A program made the position numbers and the translations under genes. A stretch of DNA of 64,000 bases from Calditrichota bacterium (GTDB taxonomy: Bacteria > Calditrichota > Calditrichia > Calditrichales > J004). Of the stretch, positions 63,637 to 64,000 are shown piece by piece (positions within the stretch are counted from its first letter, which is position 1; the number at the start of each line of letters is the position of its first letter). The stretch is from the NCBI GenBank assembly GCA_013112635.1, contig JABFGF010000005.1, positions 1 to 64,000 on the forward strand, read 5' to 3'. The notes under the pieces were generated by a model. The model saw nothing but the letters and a program-made list of their open reading frames with translations, was not told the DNA's origin and did no database searches.

Positions 63637-64000
63637 ATGAATAATTTTGATCTTATTGTTGTTGGCGCAGGCCCTGCCGGGTTACTGTCTGCAGGAAGAG
63701 CAGCTGAATTAGGTGCGAAAGTGTTGGTTTTGGAAAAGATGCGTTCTGAGGGGCGTAAGCTTTTAATTACCGGGAAAGGGCGTTGTAATATTACCAACAA
63801 TAAACCAATTACCGAGTTTATAAAACATGTCTACCCCAAAGGCCGTTTTCTACGTAACGCTTTTTCGCATTTTTATTCCGATGATATTATGGCATTGTTG
63901 CACAGATATGGCGTTGAATCCAGCTTAAGCCGTGGTGGCCGATATTTCCCAACCAGCAATAAAGCGGCTGATGTTTTGGAAGCATTATTAAAATGGGTCA
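63637..64000 (+). CDS. NAD(P)/FAD-dependent oxidoreductase, BaiN/HI0933 family (partial, 3' end outside window)
   Basis: The first 121 residues of a flavoprotein. The dinucleotide fold DLIVVGAGPAGLLSAGRAAE is followed by LVLEKMRSEGRKLLITGKGRCNITN, shown as RKLLITGKGRCNITN in the family signature. Next come YPKGRFLRNAFSHFYSDD and GGRYFPTSNKAADV. HI0933-like proteins include bacterial 3-dehydro-bile-acid reductases and uncharacterised oxidoreductases. An in-frame ATG at 63622 adds five residues. I prefer 63637 because the FAD strand follows directly. No ribosome-binding site is visible at either. Confidence 0.88.
   Translation, partial: MNNFDLIVVGAGPAGLLSAGRAAELGAKVLVLEKMRSEGRKLLITGKGRCNITNNKPITEFIKHVYPKGRFLRNAFSHFYSDDIMALLHRYGVESSLSRGGRYFPTSNKAADVLEALLKWV

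Noticed and set aside
63543-63800. 85-codon minus-strand frame
   Set aside because: It is antisense to the FAD-binding motif of the BaiN/HI0933-type gene.
1-64000. tRNA, rRNA, CRISPR array or prophage
   Set aside because: Read-through found no TTCGAATCC-type tRNA arms with matching acceptor stems, no rRNA-like stretches, no regularly spaced direct repeats and no phage structural genes. A covariance-model scan was not possible, so a single missed tRNA cannot be excluded.

Overview
The window is a low-GC (by eye mid-to-upper 30s percent) bacterial chromosome segment from the FCB/Bacteroidota-like part of the tree. Three large secreted proteins end in the type IX secretion (Por) sorting domain with the 'YPNPFNP' signature that is abundant in Calditrichota, Ignavibacteriota and related uncultured phyla. 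Gram-negative lipoproteins, an OmpH-type chaperone and several probable outer-membrane barrels agree with this. One clear promoter has ordinary sigma-70 boxes (TTGACT-17-TATACT) rather than the Bacteroidota type. Calditrichota or a sister lineage is my best guess, not a demonstrated identity. I saw no rRNA, tRNA, CRISPR array, prophage or intact insertion sequence.

Layout. 1-7985, minus strand: a 1456-residue CotH/lamin-tail/beta-helix T9SS substrate, MsrA, an AhpD-like peroxidase-related protein, a HAD phosphatase and PurC. 8154-9300: a YHS-domain protein and a PemK/MazF-ribbon-helix-helix toxin-antitoxin pair with a readable promoter/operator. 9316-15680, minus: a CarboxypepD_reg/DUF5686-like outer-membrane protein, a TrmB regulator with a CPBP intramembrane protease, an ECF sigma factor overlapping a four-helix membrane protein, and an alpha/beta hydrolase. 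15902-23013, mostly plus: barrel-like outer-membrane proteins, a class A beta-lactamase-fold serine hydrolase, an AT-rich island with a membrane coiled-coil protein and a frameshifted AbiV-type gene, a zinc ribbon and a VOC protein. 23056-25673, minus: a PD40 propeller lipoprotein and an N-acyl-D-amino-acid deacylase-like amidohydrolase. 26008-37297: glutamate dehydrogenase, two paralogous PEP/pyruvate-binding-domain proteins, an M28 peptidase, OmpH, a second T9SS substrate, an OB-fold-like lipoprotein and a bacteriohemerythrin. 37589-46128: a 2540-residue T9SS substrate followed at 14 bp by a TPR lipoprotein. 46228-58669, minus: a long directon holding a probable hydroxyproline-peptide module (C69 dipeptidase, trans-3-hydroxy-L-proline dehydratase-like protein, ornithine cyclodeaminase/pyrroline-2-carboxylate reductase-like protein, M24 aminopeptidase P/prolidase) among acetyltransferases, an MBL lipoprotein, a glycosyltransferase, a DinB protein, a methyltransferase and an acyltransferase. 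58841-64000: an RRM RNA-binding protein with a 68-residue partner, small lipoprotein or membrane proteins, a group II PLP decarboxylase, an alpha/beta hydrolase lipoprotein, a decayed FG-GAP fragment and the start of a BaiN/HI0933-type flavoprotein.

How the genes fit together. The clearest pathway is proline/hydroxyproline peptide use: cytosolic M24 and exported C69 peptidases would release imino acids, the dehydratase-like enzyme (Cys103/Thr267 rather than Cys/Cys) would make pyrroline-2-carboxylate, and the neighbouring reductase would return proline. With the glutamate dehydrogenase, M28 peptidase, D-amino-acid deacylase and large surface proteins, this suggests a heterotroph living on protein and particles. 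The least explained piece is the pair of PEP/pyruvate-binding proteins, which lack the phosphohistidine and catalytic domains of PPDK/PEP synthase and share a C-terminal GRWGS...HFF block.

Three genes are interrupted (AbiV-like, glycosyltransferase, methyltransferase) and one or two have only non-standard start codons. Either decay or residual sequencing error could explain this, so those calls carry that caveat. A small family of intergenic palindromic repeats with TGTCATTC/GAATGACA ends recurs at three places.
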